Below, piece by piece: positions 53,029-61,803 of a stretch of DNA of 64,000 bases; positions within the stretch are counted from its first letter, which is position 1; the number at the start of each line of letters is the position of its first letter. The DNA comes from Reyranella sp. GTDB taxonomy: Bacteria; Pseudomonadota; Alphaproteobacteria; Reyranellales; Reyranellaceae. The stretch covers positions 62,001 through 126,000 of the forward strand of contig NZ_SCVH01000021.1 of NCBI RefSeq assembly GCF_004296935.1, written 5' to 3'. Made by a program: the position numbers and the translations under genes. Under the pieces are notes generated by a model. That model did not search any database. It was not told the DNA's origin and saw only the letters and a program-made list of their open reading frames with translations.

Positions 53029-53131
53029 GAATTCCTCCGCGTTGTCCGCAGGTTAGCGCACGAAACCCCCACGAAACCACCGTGTACGGCGACAAAAAGG
53101 GTGGTATCTGCTGCCCCGCAGGAGGCAATGG

Positions 53132-54328
53132 ATGTCAAAGAGCCGCTTTCTCAACGGCGCCGAAGCGTCGCGCCGGCATGGGGTCCTGGCGGGGACCTAC
53201 GCAGCGGCCATCATGCACGCCGACCCGCTGGCCGATGCCGCGGTCGAGGCGCTGCATCCCTTCCACGGCCGCTGGTGGCCGATGGTGCTGAAGGCGCTGG
53301 AGGAGGGCATCGCCGCTGTGCCCGACGCGCCGCCCGAACTCGCCGCCCTGATCGCCTCGCTGCCGCCGGAACCGACATCCGAGGAGCGGGAGAAGATGGA
53401 GCGCGGCAGCGCTGCCGTCGCCCGCGCCGGCGACAGCGCCGGGATGGTGCTGCAATGCGCCTCGCTGATCATCGATTACTGGTCGCCGCCGGCCATGAAG
53501 CCGTTGGTGATGACCGGGGCCCTGAAGCAGAACACCGTCCATCGCCTGGCGCAGACCGGCGCGTGGTGGATCGAGCTGCACCGGCCGGGCGGGCTGCGCC
53601 GGGACAAGGACGGCTACAAGACGACGCTGCACGTCCGCCTGATCCATGCCTTCGTGCGGCGCCTGATCCGCGGCTCCGGCGGCTGGGACCGCGAAGCCTG
53701 GGGCGAGCCGATCAACCAGGGCGACCTCTTCTTCCAGGTCGTGGGCTTCAGCAAGCTCATGATCGATAGCCTGCAGCGCATGGGCTACTGGTTCACCGCT
53801 GAGGAGAAGGAAGGCTACTACCTCTTCTGGCGCCACACGGCGGCGTTGCTCGGCGTAGAGAAGGCTCTGTTGCCGTACGTCAATGAGGCCGATTGCGGGC
53901 GCTACTGGGATCTCTGGATGCTGACCAACCCGGGGCCGGACGCCGATGGCGTCGCGCTCGCCCGGACCACGCTCGATTCGCTGGCGGGCCTCGGCGACCC
54001 ATGGCCCGTCACCCGCCGCCTGCAGTACGCCATTCTCTGCGGCACCACGCGCTGGCTTCTGGGCTGGAATCACAGTGAGGCGCTGAAGATTCCGCGCACC
54101 GTCGTCGGAGGACTCGTGCCGTTTGTCTACAAGCCGGCAGTCCGGCTATCGGAGTTCGTCGCCGGGCTGGGAGGCGCCAGCCGCAACGAGGCCGTGGCGC
54201 GTGGCATCCGCAAGTTGGCGATGGGCAATGCCGCCGTCGGAGTCGTGCCGGAAGGCACCCACGTCGTGAGCGCCCCCGAGCGTCTGGAGGCACTCGCGAA
54301 GTTCAAGCCGGCACCGCCGGCTCCCTGA
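53132..54328 (+). CDS. Oxygenase MpaB/DUF2236 family protein
   Basis: A 398-residue helical protein of the DUF2236/MpaB-like group, related to latex-clearing protein and the mycophenolic acid oxygenase MpaB. Typical stretches are LVMTGALKQNTVHRLAQTGAWW near 130, VRLIHAFVRRLI near 168 with its candidate heme-ligand His, and WGEPINQGDLFFQVVGFSKLMIDSL. Family members are heme or metal oxygenases that cleave C-C double bonds. No signal peptide is seen. GGAGG is six bases before the ATG. It diverges from the form II large subunit gene with 103 bp between. Confidence 0.85.
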   Translation: MSKSRFLNGAEASRRHGVLAGTYAAAIMHADPLADAAVEALHPFHGRWWPMVLKALEEGIAAVPDAPPELAALIASLPPEPTSEEREKMERGSAAVARAGDSAGMVLQCASLIIDYWSPPAMKPLVMTGALKQNTVHRLAQTGAWWIELHRPGGLRRDKDGYKTTLHVRLIHAFVRRLIRGSGGWDREAWGEPINQGDLFFQVVGFSKLMIDSLQRMGYWFTAEEKEGYYLFWRHTAALLGVEKALLPYVNEADCGRYWDLWMLTNPGPDADGVALARTTLDSLAGLGDPWPVTRRLQYAILCGTTRWLLGWNHSEALKIPRTVVGGLVPFVYKPAVRLSEFVAGLGGASRNEAVARGIRKLAMGNAAVGVVPEGTHVVSAPERLEALAKFKPAPPAP

Positions 54329-54934
54329 CTACTTCTTGGGTGTGATCGATACGACCAGGACGAGGCTGTCGATGGCCGTCAGATAGTCGCCGGTTTTCAC
54401 GCGCGGCAGCTCGGCACGGCCTTCCGGCGTGACCACACTGTAGGTGCGGACCTGGCCGCCGGCCGGATTGACGAGCGAGAGCTTGGCGCCGGCGATATCG
54501 ACGCCGACCACCCACCAGTTGGCAACCATCTGATTGGCGCCGACGCCGGCCGCGGCCTTGGGACCCGATGCGCCCACCACGACGCTGGTATCGCGGTCGC
54601 GCGGCGGCCGGGCGTTGGGCCCGGACAGCACGAAGCTCAGCTTCTCCTCGTAGCCCACGAACACTTCGTCGCCGACCTTGAGGATGCCGAGATTGCTGAC
54701 GGCGGCGCTTGTCTTGTGATTGACGGTGGCGCCGCTGGGCAGCGTCAGCGTGACCATGCGGGTGGCCGGATCGATGGCGGTGATGCGACCGTCGACAGAA
54801 TAGGTGGTCACGGTCGAAAGGCCGACGATCGGCTTGGTCCCCGGCGCGCCCTGTGCGAAGGCGTTTGCCGCCGCGACGAGCGAGCCGGCAATGGCCACTG
54901 CGAACAAACGTCTCTTGCTGAACATCACATCCAT
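54329..54934 (-). CDS. Exported hypothetical protein
   Basis: A protein of about 200 residues with a signal peptide (KRRLFAVAIAGSLVAAANAFAQ). The mature part is all beta, with repeated strands such as GRITAIDPATRMVTLTLPSG and VGDEVFVGYEEKL, and an AKLSLVNPAGGQVRTYSVV repeat-like C-terminal half. The two halves look like a duplicated small beta domain, reminiscent of OB or SH3-like folds; no named family is recognised. ATGs at 54940, 54934 and 54925 are all possible; 54934 has GGAG four bases upstream. It abuts the MpaB-like gene tail to tail. Confidence 0.75.
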   Translation of the reverse strand: MDVMFSKRRLFAVAIAGSLVAAANAFAQGAPGTKPIVGLSTVTTYSVDGRITAIDPATRMVTLTLPSGATVNHKTSAAVSNLGILKVGDEVFVGYEEKLSFVLSGPNARPPRDRDTSVVVGASGPKAAAGVGANQMVANWWVVGVDIAGAKLSLVNPAGGQVRTYSVVTPEGRAELPRVKTGDYLTAIDSLVLVVSITPKK

Positions 54935-55037
54935 CTCCATTGACTGCGGAACGCTATCATGAGGTTTGTCAGACCAGCTATGACTGGTCTGTTACATCGA
55001 GGTTGAAAAATATCAAGATTCTCGCCGGAGCGCTTCC

Positions 55038-55943
55038 ATGACGACCGCTTACCTCGCCGTCGAAGGACTCGAAGCACAGGCGCACGAGGAGCTGCGGCGC
55101 CAGGGCGTCGCGCCGTCCGTGACGCATGGCCGGCTGCTGATCGCCGAGGGACCCGCTGTGCCTTCGGCCTGGTCAGCCAACGTCTGGCACGACTGTGTCG
55201 AGTTGCCGGTGACCTCGATCGGCGCCGGCGCCAAGGCGCTGCGCGATATCCAGCGCAACTGGGCGATGTACGCGCCGCTGCATCATCGTCGCGCCGCCCT
55301 CATTCAGGAAAAGCTGCCGCACGTTTCGGCCAAGCCGATCGTCTTTCCCGCCGCCGCGCCCACGGCGCCGTTGGGCTCCTGGACATTGCTGGCGCCCGAC
55401 CGTCTGCTGGCCGCCGCGCATTGCAGCGCGCCGTTTCCCAACGGCGAGGTGGCGTTCGTCGAGGATCGCGAGGGGCCGCCCAACCGCGCCTATCTCAAAC
55501 TATGGGAAGCGCTGGTGCGCTTCGGGCACTGGCCGCAACGCGGCGAGCGCTGCCTCGATCTCGGCGCCTCGCCGGGTGGCTGGACCTATGTGCTGGCCAA
55601 GCTCGGCGCCGATGTCGTGGCGATCGACAAGGCGCCGCTCGATCCCAAAGTGGCGGCGATGCCGGGCGTGACGTGGCGCGGTGAAAGCGCCTTTGCTCTC
55701 GATCCCGCCAGCGTCGGTCCGGTCGACTGGCTATTCTCCGATATCGTCTGTTATCCGGCGAGACTGTTGACGCTCGTCGAGCGCTGGCGCGCCTCTGGGC
55801 TGGTGCGGAATTTCGTCTGCACGCTGAAATTCCAGGGCGAGACCGACCATGACTCGGCCACGGCATTTGCGGCGATCCCCGGAGCACGGATCGTGCATCT
55901 GCACCACAACAAGCACGAGCTAACGTTCCTGCTAGCGCGGTAG
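55038..55943 (+). CDS. FtsJ/RlmM-like SAM-dependent RNA 2'-O-methyltransferase
   Basis: A 301-residue methyltransferase with an N-terminal THUMP-like region and an FtsJ-type catalytic domain. SAM motif I is CLDLGASPGGWTYVL (172-186), then VVAIDKAPLD. The K-D-K-E tetrad of RrmJ is present: Lys154 (YLKLWEAL), Asp235 (FSDIVCYP), Lys264 (CTLKFQG) and Glu294 (NKHELTF). This points to a ribose 2'-O-methyltransferase such as RlmM (23S rRNA C2498), although it is shorter than E. coli RlmM. It converges with the LysR gene, overlapping by 12 bp. Confidence 0.85.
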   Translation: MTTAYLAVEGLEAQAHEELRRQGVAPSVTHGRLLIAEGPAVPSAWSANVWHDCVELPVTSIGAGAKALRDIQRNWAMYAPLHHRRAALIQEKLPHVSAKPIVFPAAAPTAPLGSWTLLAPDRLLAAAHCSAPFPNGEVAFVEDREGPPNRAYLKLWEALVRFGHWPQRGERCLDLGASPGGWTYVLAKLGADVVAIDKAPLDPKVAAMPGVTWRGESAFALDPASVGPVDWLFSDIVCYPARLLTLVERWRASGLVRNFVCTLKFQGETDHDSATAFAAIPGARIVHLHHNKHELTFLLAR

Positions 55944-56819
55944 GCCTCGCGCCCGCAGATCGCACACGGTGTGGTCGACGAAGGCGCGAATCTTGGGCGT
56001 GAGCAGGCGGTTGGTCGGATAGACCGCGTAGATGCCACCCGACGGCGTCTCGTGCCCGGCCAGCACGCGCGTGAGGTGACCCGCTGCCAGCGCGTCGGCG
56101 ACCAGCCATTCCGGAATCGCCGCGAGTCCAAGGCCAGCCAGCACCGACGCGCGCAGCGATTCGGAATTGTCGGTGAGCAGCCGTGGTTGCACGGAAATCG
56201 AGGCCTTGCCGATGCGCCAGGTGTCGCGCCAGGCGAGCGGGGCGAAGCCGATCAGCCGATGGCCGAGGATGTCGTGCGGCTTCTGCGGCGTGCCGTGCTG
56301 GGCGAGGTAGCCGGGGGCCGCGACGATGATCACGCGCGAGGTGGCGATGCGGCGCACGACGAGGCTGGGCTCGGGCTTCTCGACGATGCGGATGGCGAGG
56401 TCGATGCCTTCCTCGACCAGCCGCAGCGCCGCGGTGCCCACGACCAACTCGATCTCGATCGTCGGATAGGCGGCGAGGAACGTGGAAAGGCCGGGAACGA
56501 TGTAGCGCTCGGCAAAGCCGTCGGGGGCGGCGATGCGCAGGCGGCCGGCCGGTTCCTTGTGCGCCGCCTGGGCCTCGCTGCGGGCGAGCGCCAGGTCGTC
56601 GAGCAAGCGCCGGCAATGGCGGTAGAAGGCAGCGCCGGCCTCGGTCGGGCGTACGCGCCGCGTCGTGCGGTCGAGCAGGCGCACACCCATGCGCTCCTCG
56701 AGCGCGCGCACGGTCTCACTGACCGACGACTTGGCGCTCTGAAGCGCCTGGGCGGCTGCCGTGAAGCTGCCGGTCTCCACGATGCGAGCGAAGGCTTCTA
56801 TGCCGGTAAAGGCTTCCAT
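55932..56819 (-). CDS. LysR-family transcriptional regulator
   Basis: A 295-residue LTTR. The winged helix-turn-helix occupies 1-60 (AFARIVETGSFTAAAQALQSAKSSVSETVRALEERMGVRLLDRTTRRV), and a periplasmic-binding-type sensor domain fills 90-290. The sensor's DGFAERYIVPGLSTFLAAYP stretch matches the CrgA-like subfamily. It is divergent from the small cupin gene with a palindrome 7 bp from its own start codon, so it probably regulates itself and that cupin gene. The effector is unknown. Confidence 0.9.
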   Translation of the reverse strand: MEAFTGIEAFARIVETGSFTAAAQALQSAKSSVSETVRALEERMGVRLLDRTTRRVRPTEAGAAFYRHCRRLLDDLALARSEAQAAHKEPAGRLRIAAPDGFAERYIVPGLSTFLAAYPTIEIELVVGTAALRLVEEGIDLAIRIVEKPEPSLVVRRIATSRVIIVAAPGYLAQHGTPQKPHDILGHRLIGFAPLAWRDTWRIGKASISVQPRLLTDNSESLRASVLAGLGLAAIPEWLVADALAAGHLTRVLAGHETPSGGIYAVYPTNRLLTPKIRAFVDHTVCDLRARGLPR

Positions 56820-56825
56820 GGAGGC

Positions 56826-56847
56826 ATTGTTCGCCAGCCCGAACAAT
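56826..56847. promoter_or_regulatory. Candidate LysR operator: perfect 8-bp inverted repeat
   Basis: ATTGTTCG-CCAGCC-CGAACAAT, an exact 8-bp inverted repeat with a 6-bp spacer, lies between the divergent LysR (start 56819) and cupin (start 56922) genes. Its place 7 bp upstream of the regulator's ATG suits autorepression and control of the cupin gene 75 bp away. Confidence 0.65.
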
Positions 56848-56921
56848 CTGTCCAGAACCAGCGTCTCCACCCGTGGCCGCCTCGCGACTATTGCTGGACC
56901 GTCTTCAATCTGGAGGAAGCG

Positions 56922-57329
56922 ATGAGCGAGACACTCGATGTTCTGGGCGCGCCGATGATGGTGAAGGCCGACGGCGGCACCGTGGCGGCGTTCGTGGCGG
57001 ACCACCCGATCCCGCCGGGCTATTTCGTGCCACCCCATCGTCACGAGTCCGACGACGAGATGCTGTTCGTCGTCGAGGGCGAGCTGACGCTGATCGGCGA
57101 AGCGGGGGAGAGCAAGGTCGCTGCCGGTGCCTGCGCCACCTTTGCCCGCGGCGACTTGCACGGCTATCGCAACGACACCGCACGCGTGGTGCGGCTGGTC
57201 GTCGTTGCCACGCCCGGTCTTCAGGCGACGGAAATGTTCCGTCATTTCGACCGTGCCGCGAAGAAGGCGCCGCTCGCGCCGCCGGACATCGAGGCCATTG
57301 CCGCGGAATACGGCGTGCGATTCGGCTAG
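56922..57329 (+). CDS. Small cupin-domain protein
   Basis: A 135-residue single-cupin protein. Motif 1 is PPHRHESDDEMLFVVEGEL (metal-binding HxH...E), motif 2 is ARGDLHGYRND. Such small cupins act as quercetinase-like dioxygenases, isomerases or sensors; the substrate is unknown. GGAGG is five bases before the ATG. It is divergent from the LysR gene with the palindromic operator between, so it is the likely main target. Its stop overlaps the stop of the second LysR gene by four bases. Confidence 0.88.
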   Translation: MSETLDVLGAPMMVKADGGTVAAFVADHPIPPGYFVPPHRHESDDEMLFVVEGELTLIGEAGESKVAAGACATFARGDLHGYRNDTARVVRLVVVATPGLQATEMFRHFDRAAKKAPLAPPDIEAIAAEYGVRFG

Positions 57330-58240
57330 CGCCGCGGCAGCCGCCGCAGGAAGGTCGCGATGTGCGCGCGGAAGCTGTCAATGAATTCCCGCGCCACCGG
57401 CGGCGGGGTTCGTTGCGCCGCATAGAGGGCGGCAAACTCGAAATCGACCCGCGGCTCGAATGGCCGGACGACGATGCCGCGGGTCGCGTACTCGGTCGCG
57501 GTGAAGGGATCGCATAGCGTCACGCCGGCGCCGGAGCCGGCGAGCGAGCAGGCAATCTCCGACAACGGCGTCTCGATGCGCATGACGCGCCTCACGCCGT
57601 GCTCGGCAAAGACGCGGTCGATGCGAAAGCGCGACACGGACGAGTGGCCGAGCGAGATGAAGCTCTCGCCCTCGAAATCCGCCGGCCGCAGCCGCTTCTT
57701 GCGGGCGAGACGATGGGCCTGCGGCAGCACGGCCATGTAGGGGGCAGCCGGCATCCGCTCGGTCTGGACGGCGGCATGCTCCATCGAGGCCTCGGCGAAG
57801 CCCAGGTCGCACTGGCCCTGGGCCACGGCGGCTAGGACGGCATGCGATACCAGGCCCGACAACACGAGGTCGAGCTTGGGCCGTTCGGTCAAAAATTGTC
57901 CGGCGAAGCGCGGCAGGAACCCGTTGGCGAGGGCGGGAAGTGCTGCGATGCGCAGGAAGCCGGCACGCCGCGTGCGCAGTTCGGTTGCCATCTGGGAGAT
58001 GCGGTCCAGGCCGACGAAGGCTCGCTCGACCTCGGCATAGAGGGACAGCGCCTCGCTGGTGGGCACCAGGCCGGTGCCGCGGCGCTCGAACAGTGTCAGG
58101 CCCAGCTGCTGCTGCAGGTCGCGGATCATCCGGCTCACCGCGGGCTGGGTGACGTTGATCAGCTTGGCCGCCATGCCGACGCCACCGGTCAGCACGACGG
58201 CCCGGAAAGCCTCGACTTGGCGGGGATTCAGGCTGCGCAT
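57326..58240 (-). CDS. LysR-family regulator, likely controls the downstream ABC/oxidase operon
   Basis: A 304-residue LTTR. The HTH region is FRAVVLTGGVGMAAKLINVTQPAVSRMIRDLQQQLGLTLFERRGTGLVPT, close to the OccR/NocR/octopine and cbl types, and residues 90-300 form the effector domain (FGEASxE-like FAEASMEHAAV). It is divergent from the ABC receptor gene, and a T-N11-A palindrome lies 9 bp before its ATG. This arrangement matches opine or amino acid uptake operons controlled by OccR-type regulators. Confidence 0.92.
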   Translation of the reverse strand: MRSLNPRQVEAFRAVVLTGGVGMAAKLINVTQPAVSRMIRDLQQQLGLTLFERRGTGLVPTSEALSLYAEVERAFVGLDRISQMATELRTRRAGFLRIAALPALANGFLPRFAGQFLTERPKLDLVLSGLVSHAVLAAVAQGQCDLGFAEASMEHAAVQTERMPAAPYMAVLPQAHRLARKKRLRPADFEGESFISLGHSSVSRFRIDRVFAEHGVRRVMRIETPLSEIACSLAGSGAGVTLCDPFTATEYATRGIVVRPFEPRVDFEFAALYAAQRTPPPVAREFIDSFRAHIATFLRRLPRR

Positions 58241-58248
58241 GGCATTTT

Positions 58249-58263
58249 ATAACATTTTGTTAT
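58249..58263. promoter_or_regulatory. LysR-type box ATAACA-TTT-TGTTAT
   Basis: A perfect 6-bp inverted repeat with 3-bp spacer containing TAACATTTTGTTA, which is the T-N11-A core of LysR binding sites. It lies 9 bp before the regulator start (58240) and 84 bp before the ABC receptor start (58347), in an AT-rich patch that contrasts with the GC-rich surroundings. Confidence 0.7.
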
Positions 58264-58346
58264 GAAACTTGCAGAAAAATCGAATTTGACGCCGCCGCCT
58301 CCTGCGGAAAGCATGACTTCTCGGGGTTTTCAAAACGGAGGGGGCA

Positions 58347-59384
58347 ATGGGCCGTTTGGCGCGCTTCGGCGCAATCGCAGGCATGGTCGTGGCGGCGGGC
58401 TCGATGCCGGCGCTGGCACAGCAGAAGACATTGACCGTCGCAGGCTACGGCGGCTCGTGGGAGCAGCAGCTGCGCAAGCAGGTGTTTCCCGCCTTCGAGG
58501 CCAAGCACGGCGTCAAGATCGAGTATGTCGCGGGCAATTCGACCGACACGCTGGCCAAGCTGCAGGCCCAGAAGGCCAACCAGGTGATCGACGTCGCCAT
58601 CGTCGACGATGGGCCGATGTATCAGGCGATCCAGCTCGGTTTCTGCGGCAAGATCGAAGGCCTCGACAAGGCCGACCTCTATCCCGCCGCGCTGTTCCAG
58701 GATGACAAGGCGGTCGCCGTCGGCCAGACCGGCACCGGCTTCATGATCAATACCAAGACCTTCAAGGAGAAGGGGTGGGCGACGCCGACCTCGTGGAACG
58801 ACCTCAAGGATCCGAAGTTCAAGAAGCTGCTGGTCATTCCGCCGATCAACAACACCTACGGCCTCTACACGCTGATGATGTTCGCGCGCCTGAACGGCGG
58901 CGGCGAGAAGAACATCGAGCCGGGCTTCAAGGTGATGAAGGCCGACGTCAATCCCAACGTGCTGGTCTACGAGCCCTCGCCCGGAAAGATGACGGAGCTC
59001 TTCCAGTCGGGGCAGGCACAGATCGCCGTGTGGGGCACCGGACGCGTCCAGGCCTTTGCCAACACGGGCTTCCCGGTCGACTTCATCTATCCCAAGGAGG
59101 GCGCGCCGATCCTGCTCGCCTCGGCCTGTCCGGTCGCCAAAGCGTCGGCCAATCCGCTGGCCAACGAGTTCATCAAGACGCTGATCTCGGCCCCGGTACA
59201 GACGGCTTTCGCCAAGGAGATGGGCAACGGTCCGGTCAACACCAAGGTTGACGTCAACATGCCGGAGCTGAAGATGGCGCCGGTCGGCGCGCGCGCCAAG
59301 CTCGTGATCCAGCCCGACTGGAATGCCATCAACGCGCAGCGCGAGGACTGGACCAAGCGCTGGAACCGCGAAGTGGAGCGCTGA
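58347..59384 (+). CDS. ABC transporter substrate-binding protein (PotD/spermidine-putrescine type)
   Basis: A 345-residue periplasmic receptor with a signal peptide (MGRLARFGAIAGMVVAAGSMPALA, cleavage near AQQ). The mature start KTLTVAGYGGSWEQQLRKQVFPAFEAKHGVK and the WNDLKDPKFKKL and VYEPSPGKMTELFQSGQAQIA stretches match the extracellular solute-binding family 1/PotD type used for polyamines, opines and related amines. GGAGG is five to six bases before the ATG. It opens an operon that continues to the window's end. The ligand is not known. Confidence 0.9.
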   Translation: MGRLARFGAIAGMVVAAGSMPALAQQKTLTVAGYGGSWEQQLRKQVFPAFEAKHGVKIEYVAGNSTDTLAKLQAQKANQVIDVAIVDDGPMYQAIQLGFCGKIEGLDKADLYPAALFQDDKAVAVGQTGTGFMINTKTFKEKGWATPTSWNDLKDPKFKKLLVIPPINNTYGLYTLMMFARLNGGGEKNIEPGFKVMKADVNPNVLVYEPSPGKMTELFQSGQAQIAVWGTGRVQAFANTGFPVDFIYPKEGAPILLASACPVAKASANPLANEFIKTLISAPVQTAFAKEMGNGPVNTKVDVNMPELKMAPVGARAKLVIQPDWNAINAQREDWTKRWNREVER

Positions 59385-59390
59385 TCCGGC

Positions 59391-60029
59391 GTGCACCATC
59401 CCGTCTACCTCTTTCGCCATGGCGAAACGGCGTGGAACGCTGAACGGCGTGCCCAGGGTCATCTCGACTCGCCGCTGACGGCGGCGGGTCGCGCCCAGGC
59501 GCGCGCCATGGGCGCGACGCTGGCAGAGGAACTGCGTAAGGCGGGATACGAACCGTCGGGTGTCATCGTGCGGGCGAGCCCGCTCGGACGCGTTCGCGAG
59601 ACGCTGGCGATCGCCGCCGAGGCCGCGGGCCTCGCCCACGATGATCAATGCTTTGATCATCGTCTGCGTGAGATGAGCTGGGGCGACTGGGACGGGCTGA
59701 ACGGCGCCGAGATCGAGGCCCGCTGGCCGGGCGCCATGGCGGCCCGGCGGCTCGATCACTGGAACTATCAACCACCGCGCGGCGAGAGCTACGTCATGGC
59801 GGCTCAACGTGCCCAGCCGGCGCTCGACGACATCGCGAGACTGGCAGCCGAGCAGCCGGTGGCGGTGTTCGCGCACGGCGGCATTGGCCGGGTGCTGCGG
59901 GGCCTGTTCCTGCGCGTGCCCGACGCCGAGATCCTGACCATGGACCAGCCGCAGGATGCCTTTTACCGCCTGCATAGGGGCGCCGCGGCCCGCATCGGGA
60001 CATCTGTCGGCACACTGGTCGAGGCCTGA
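59391..60029 (+). CDS. Histidine phosphatase family protein
   Basis: A 212-residue phosphoglycerate mutase-like phosphatase. The catalytic motif is FRHGETAW with nucleophile His10 and Arg9, and the second His lies in FAHGGIGRVLRG near residue 164. Similar enzymes remove phosphate from small molecules (CobC, PhoE). It starts with GTG 6 bp after the receptor gene and overlaps the ATPase gene start (TGATG), so it is embedded in the ABC operon. This suggests that it acts on the transported compound, for example by dephosphorylating it; that is inference. Confidence 0.88.
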   Translation: MHHPVYLFRHGETAWNAERRAQGHLDSPLTAAGRAQARAMGATLAEELRKAGYEPSGVIVRASPLGRVRETLAIAAEAAGLAHDDQCFDHRLREMSWGDWDGLNGAEIEARWPGAMAARRLDHWNYQPPRGESYVMAAQRAQPALDDIARLAAEQPVAVFAHGGIGRVLRGLFLRVPDAEILTMDQPQDAFYRLHRGAAARIGTSVGTLVEA

Positions 60030-60955
60030 TGGCCTTCCTCAGCCTCGAAGGACTGACGAAGAAGTTCGGCGCACACTTGGCCGTCGACGGACTCTCGCTG
60101 GACGTCGAGAAGGGCGAATTCATCGCCCTGCTGGGTCCCTCGGGCTGCGGCAAGACCACGACCTTGCAGATGATCGCCGGCTTCGTCGATCCCACAGCGG
60201 GCGCCATCCGGCTGGAAGGCCGCGATCTCCTGGCGATAAAGCCCGCCAAGCGCGGCCTCGGCATTGTATTCCAGAGCTACGCGCTTTTTCCCCACATGAC
60301 CGTGGCCGAGAACGTCGCGTTCGGGCTCGAAATGCAGGGCGTGGCCGCGGCCGAGCGCACGAAGCGCGTCACCGAGACGCTCGAGCTGGTCGGTCTGGCG
60401 GCCTTCAGCGGCCGCTTTCCGCGTCAAATGTCGGGTGGACAGCAACAGCGCGTGGCGCTGGCGCGTGCACTGGTGATCCGGCCGAACATCCTGCTGCTCG
60501 ACGAGCCGCTTTCGAACCTCGACGCAAAACTGCGCGAGGAAATGCAGATCGAGCTGCGCCAGATCCAGCGCACCGTCGGTACCACCACGATCCTGGTGAC
60601 CCATGACCAGGCCGAGGCCATGGCGCTCAGCGACCGCATCGTGGTGATGAACCAGGGCCGCGCCGAGCAGATCGGCCCGCCGCACGAGGCCTACGAGCGG
60701 CCGGCGACGCCGTTCGTCGCCAACTTCCTGGGCAAGACCAACCTGGTGAACGGCGCCACGGTTCGGCCGGAGAAGATTTCATTCGGCCCTTCGGGTCTCG
60801 TCGGCAAGGTCAGAACAAGAATCTTCCAGGGCAACCACTGGCTCTATCAGGTCGACACCGCCAACGGCCTGGTGACGGTGATCCGCCAGAACACCGGCGA
60901 GGCGATGCCGGCCGAAGGCGCCGTGGTGCATCTCGTGTGGAGCGTCGCGCCGTGA
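60029..60955 (+). CDS. ABC transporter ATP-binding protein (PotA-like)
   Basis: A 308-residue ATPase. Walker A is GPSGCGKTT (36-44), signature MSGGQQQR (134-141), Walker B ILLLDEPLSNLD (154-165) and the switch His in VTHDQAEAM. The C-terminal TOBE-like part is shorter than in most PotA proteins (about 350 residues), and IRQNTGEAMPAEGAVVHLVWSVAP forms the end. It powers import of the ligand bound by the upstream receptor. It is coupled to both neighbours by overlapping stop/start codons. Confidence 0.95.
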   Translation: MAFLSLEGLTKKFGAHLAVDGLSLDVEKGEFIALLGPSGCGKTTTLQMIAGFVDPTAGAIRLEGRDLLAIKPAKRGLGIVFQSYALFPHMTVAENVAFGLEMQGVAAAERTKRVTETLELVGLAAFSGRFPRQMSGGQQQRVALARALVIRPNILLLDEPLSNLDAKLREEMQIELRQIQRTVGTTTILVTHDQAEAMALSDRIVVMNQGRAEQIGPPHEAYERPATPFVANFLGKTNLVNGATVRPEKISFGPSGLVGKVRTRIFQGNHWLYQVDTANGLVTVIRQNTGEAMPAEGAVVHLVWSVAP

Positions 60956-61803
60956 GGGCAGCACCCTATCTTCTCAGCCTGCCGGCGCTGCTGCTGTTTG
61001 CCGGCGTGGTGATCGTGCCGCTCGTCATGACGGTGCTGCTCTCATTCCACGATTGGGGCCAGTACAAGGGCATCGAGCCGGTCTTCATCCTGAAGAACTG
61101 GCAGGAGGTACTGACCGATTCGTACTTCCACGAGATGTTCTGGCGGACCTTCCGAATTGCCTTCTTCGTCACCCTGCTTGCTGCTGTGCTAGGTGCGCCC
61201 GAGGCCTATATCCTGAACCGCATGAAGAGCCCGTGGCGCGGTCTCTTCCTGCTGGTGATCCTGGGGCCGCTCCTGATCTCGGTGGTGGCGCGCACCTTGG
61301 GTTGGGCGCTGCTGTTCGGCGGCAATTCGGGGCTGGTGAACAAGGCGTTGATTTCAACGGGCCTGATCTCCACGCCGCTGCCCTTCATGTTCACCGAGAC
61401 CGGCATGGTGGTGGCGCTGGCCCATGTGCTGATGCCCTACATGGTGCTGGCGGTCTGGGCAGCGCTGCAGCGGCTCGACCCGCAGATCGAGAACGCCGCC
61501 GTGGCGCTGGGGGCGGGCCCCTTCACCGTGCTGCGCCGCATCGTGCTGCCGCAGGTGATGCCCGGGATCCTTTCCGGCGCCATCATCGTCTTTGCGCTGG
61601 CCGCCAGCGCCTTCGCGACGCCTGCCATCATTGGCGGCCGCAGGCTCAAGGTCGCTTCGACACTTGCTTATGATGAGTTCCTGAATACGCTCAACTGGCC
61701 ACTGGGCGCCGCCGTGGCGGTACTGCTGCTGTTCGCCCTGATCGCCGTCGTGGTCGGCGCCAGCCGCCTGGTCGAGCGCCGTTACGCGCAGGTGTTCGGA
61801 TGA
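60952..61803 (+). CDS. ABC transporter permease (PotB-like)
   Basis: A 283-residue inner-membrane permease with six segments. The EAA loop that contacts the ATPase is visible as NAAVALGAGPFTVLRRIVLPQVMPGI near residue 182. The start is taken as the GTG at 60952 in a GTGA overlap with the ATPase stop; a GTG at 60937 would add five residues. It pairs with the following permease to form the membrane channel. Confidence 0.92.
   Translation: MRAAPYLLSLPALLLFAGVVIVPLVMTVLLSFHDWGQYKGIEPVFILKNWQEVLTDSYFHEMFWRTFRIAFFVTLLAAVLGAPEAYILNRMKSPWRGLFLLVILGPLLISVVARTLGWALLFGGNSGLVNKALISTGLISTPLPFMFTETGMVVALAHVLMPYMVLAVWAALQRLDPQIENAAVALGAGPFTVLRRIVLPQVMPGILSGAIIVFALAASAFATPAIIGGRRLKVASTLAYDEFLNTLNWPLGAAVAVLLLFALIAVVVGASRLVERRYAQVFG

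Noticed and set aside
51862..53769. 635-codon plus-strand frame spanning the CODH-like and MpaB-like genes
   Set aside because: It crosses two real genes in other frames and has no domain; produced by high GC content.
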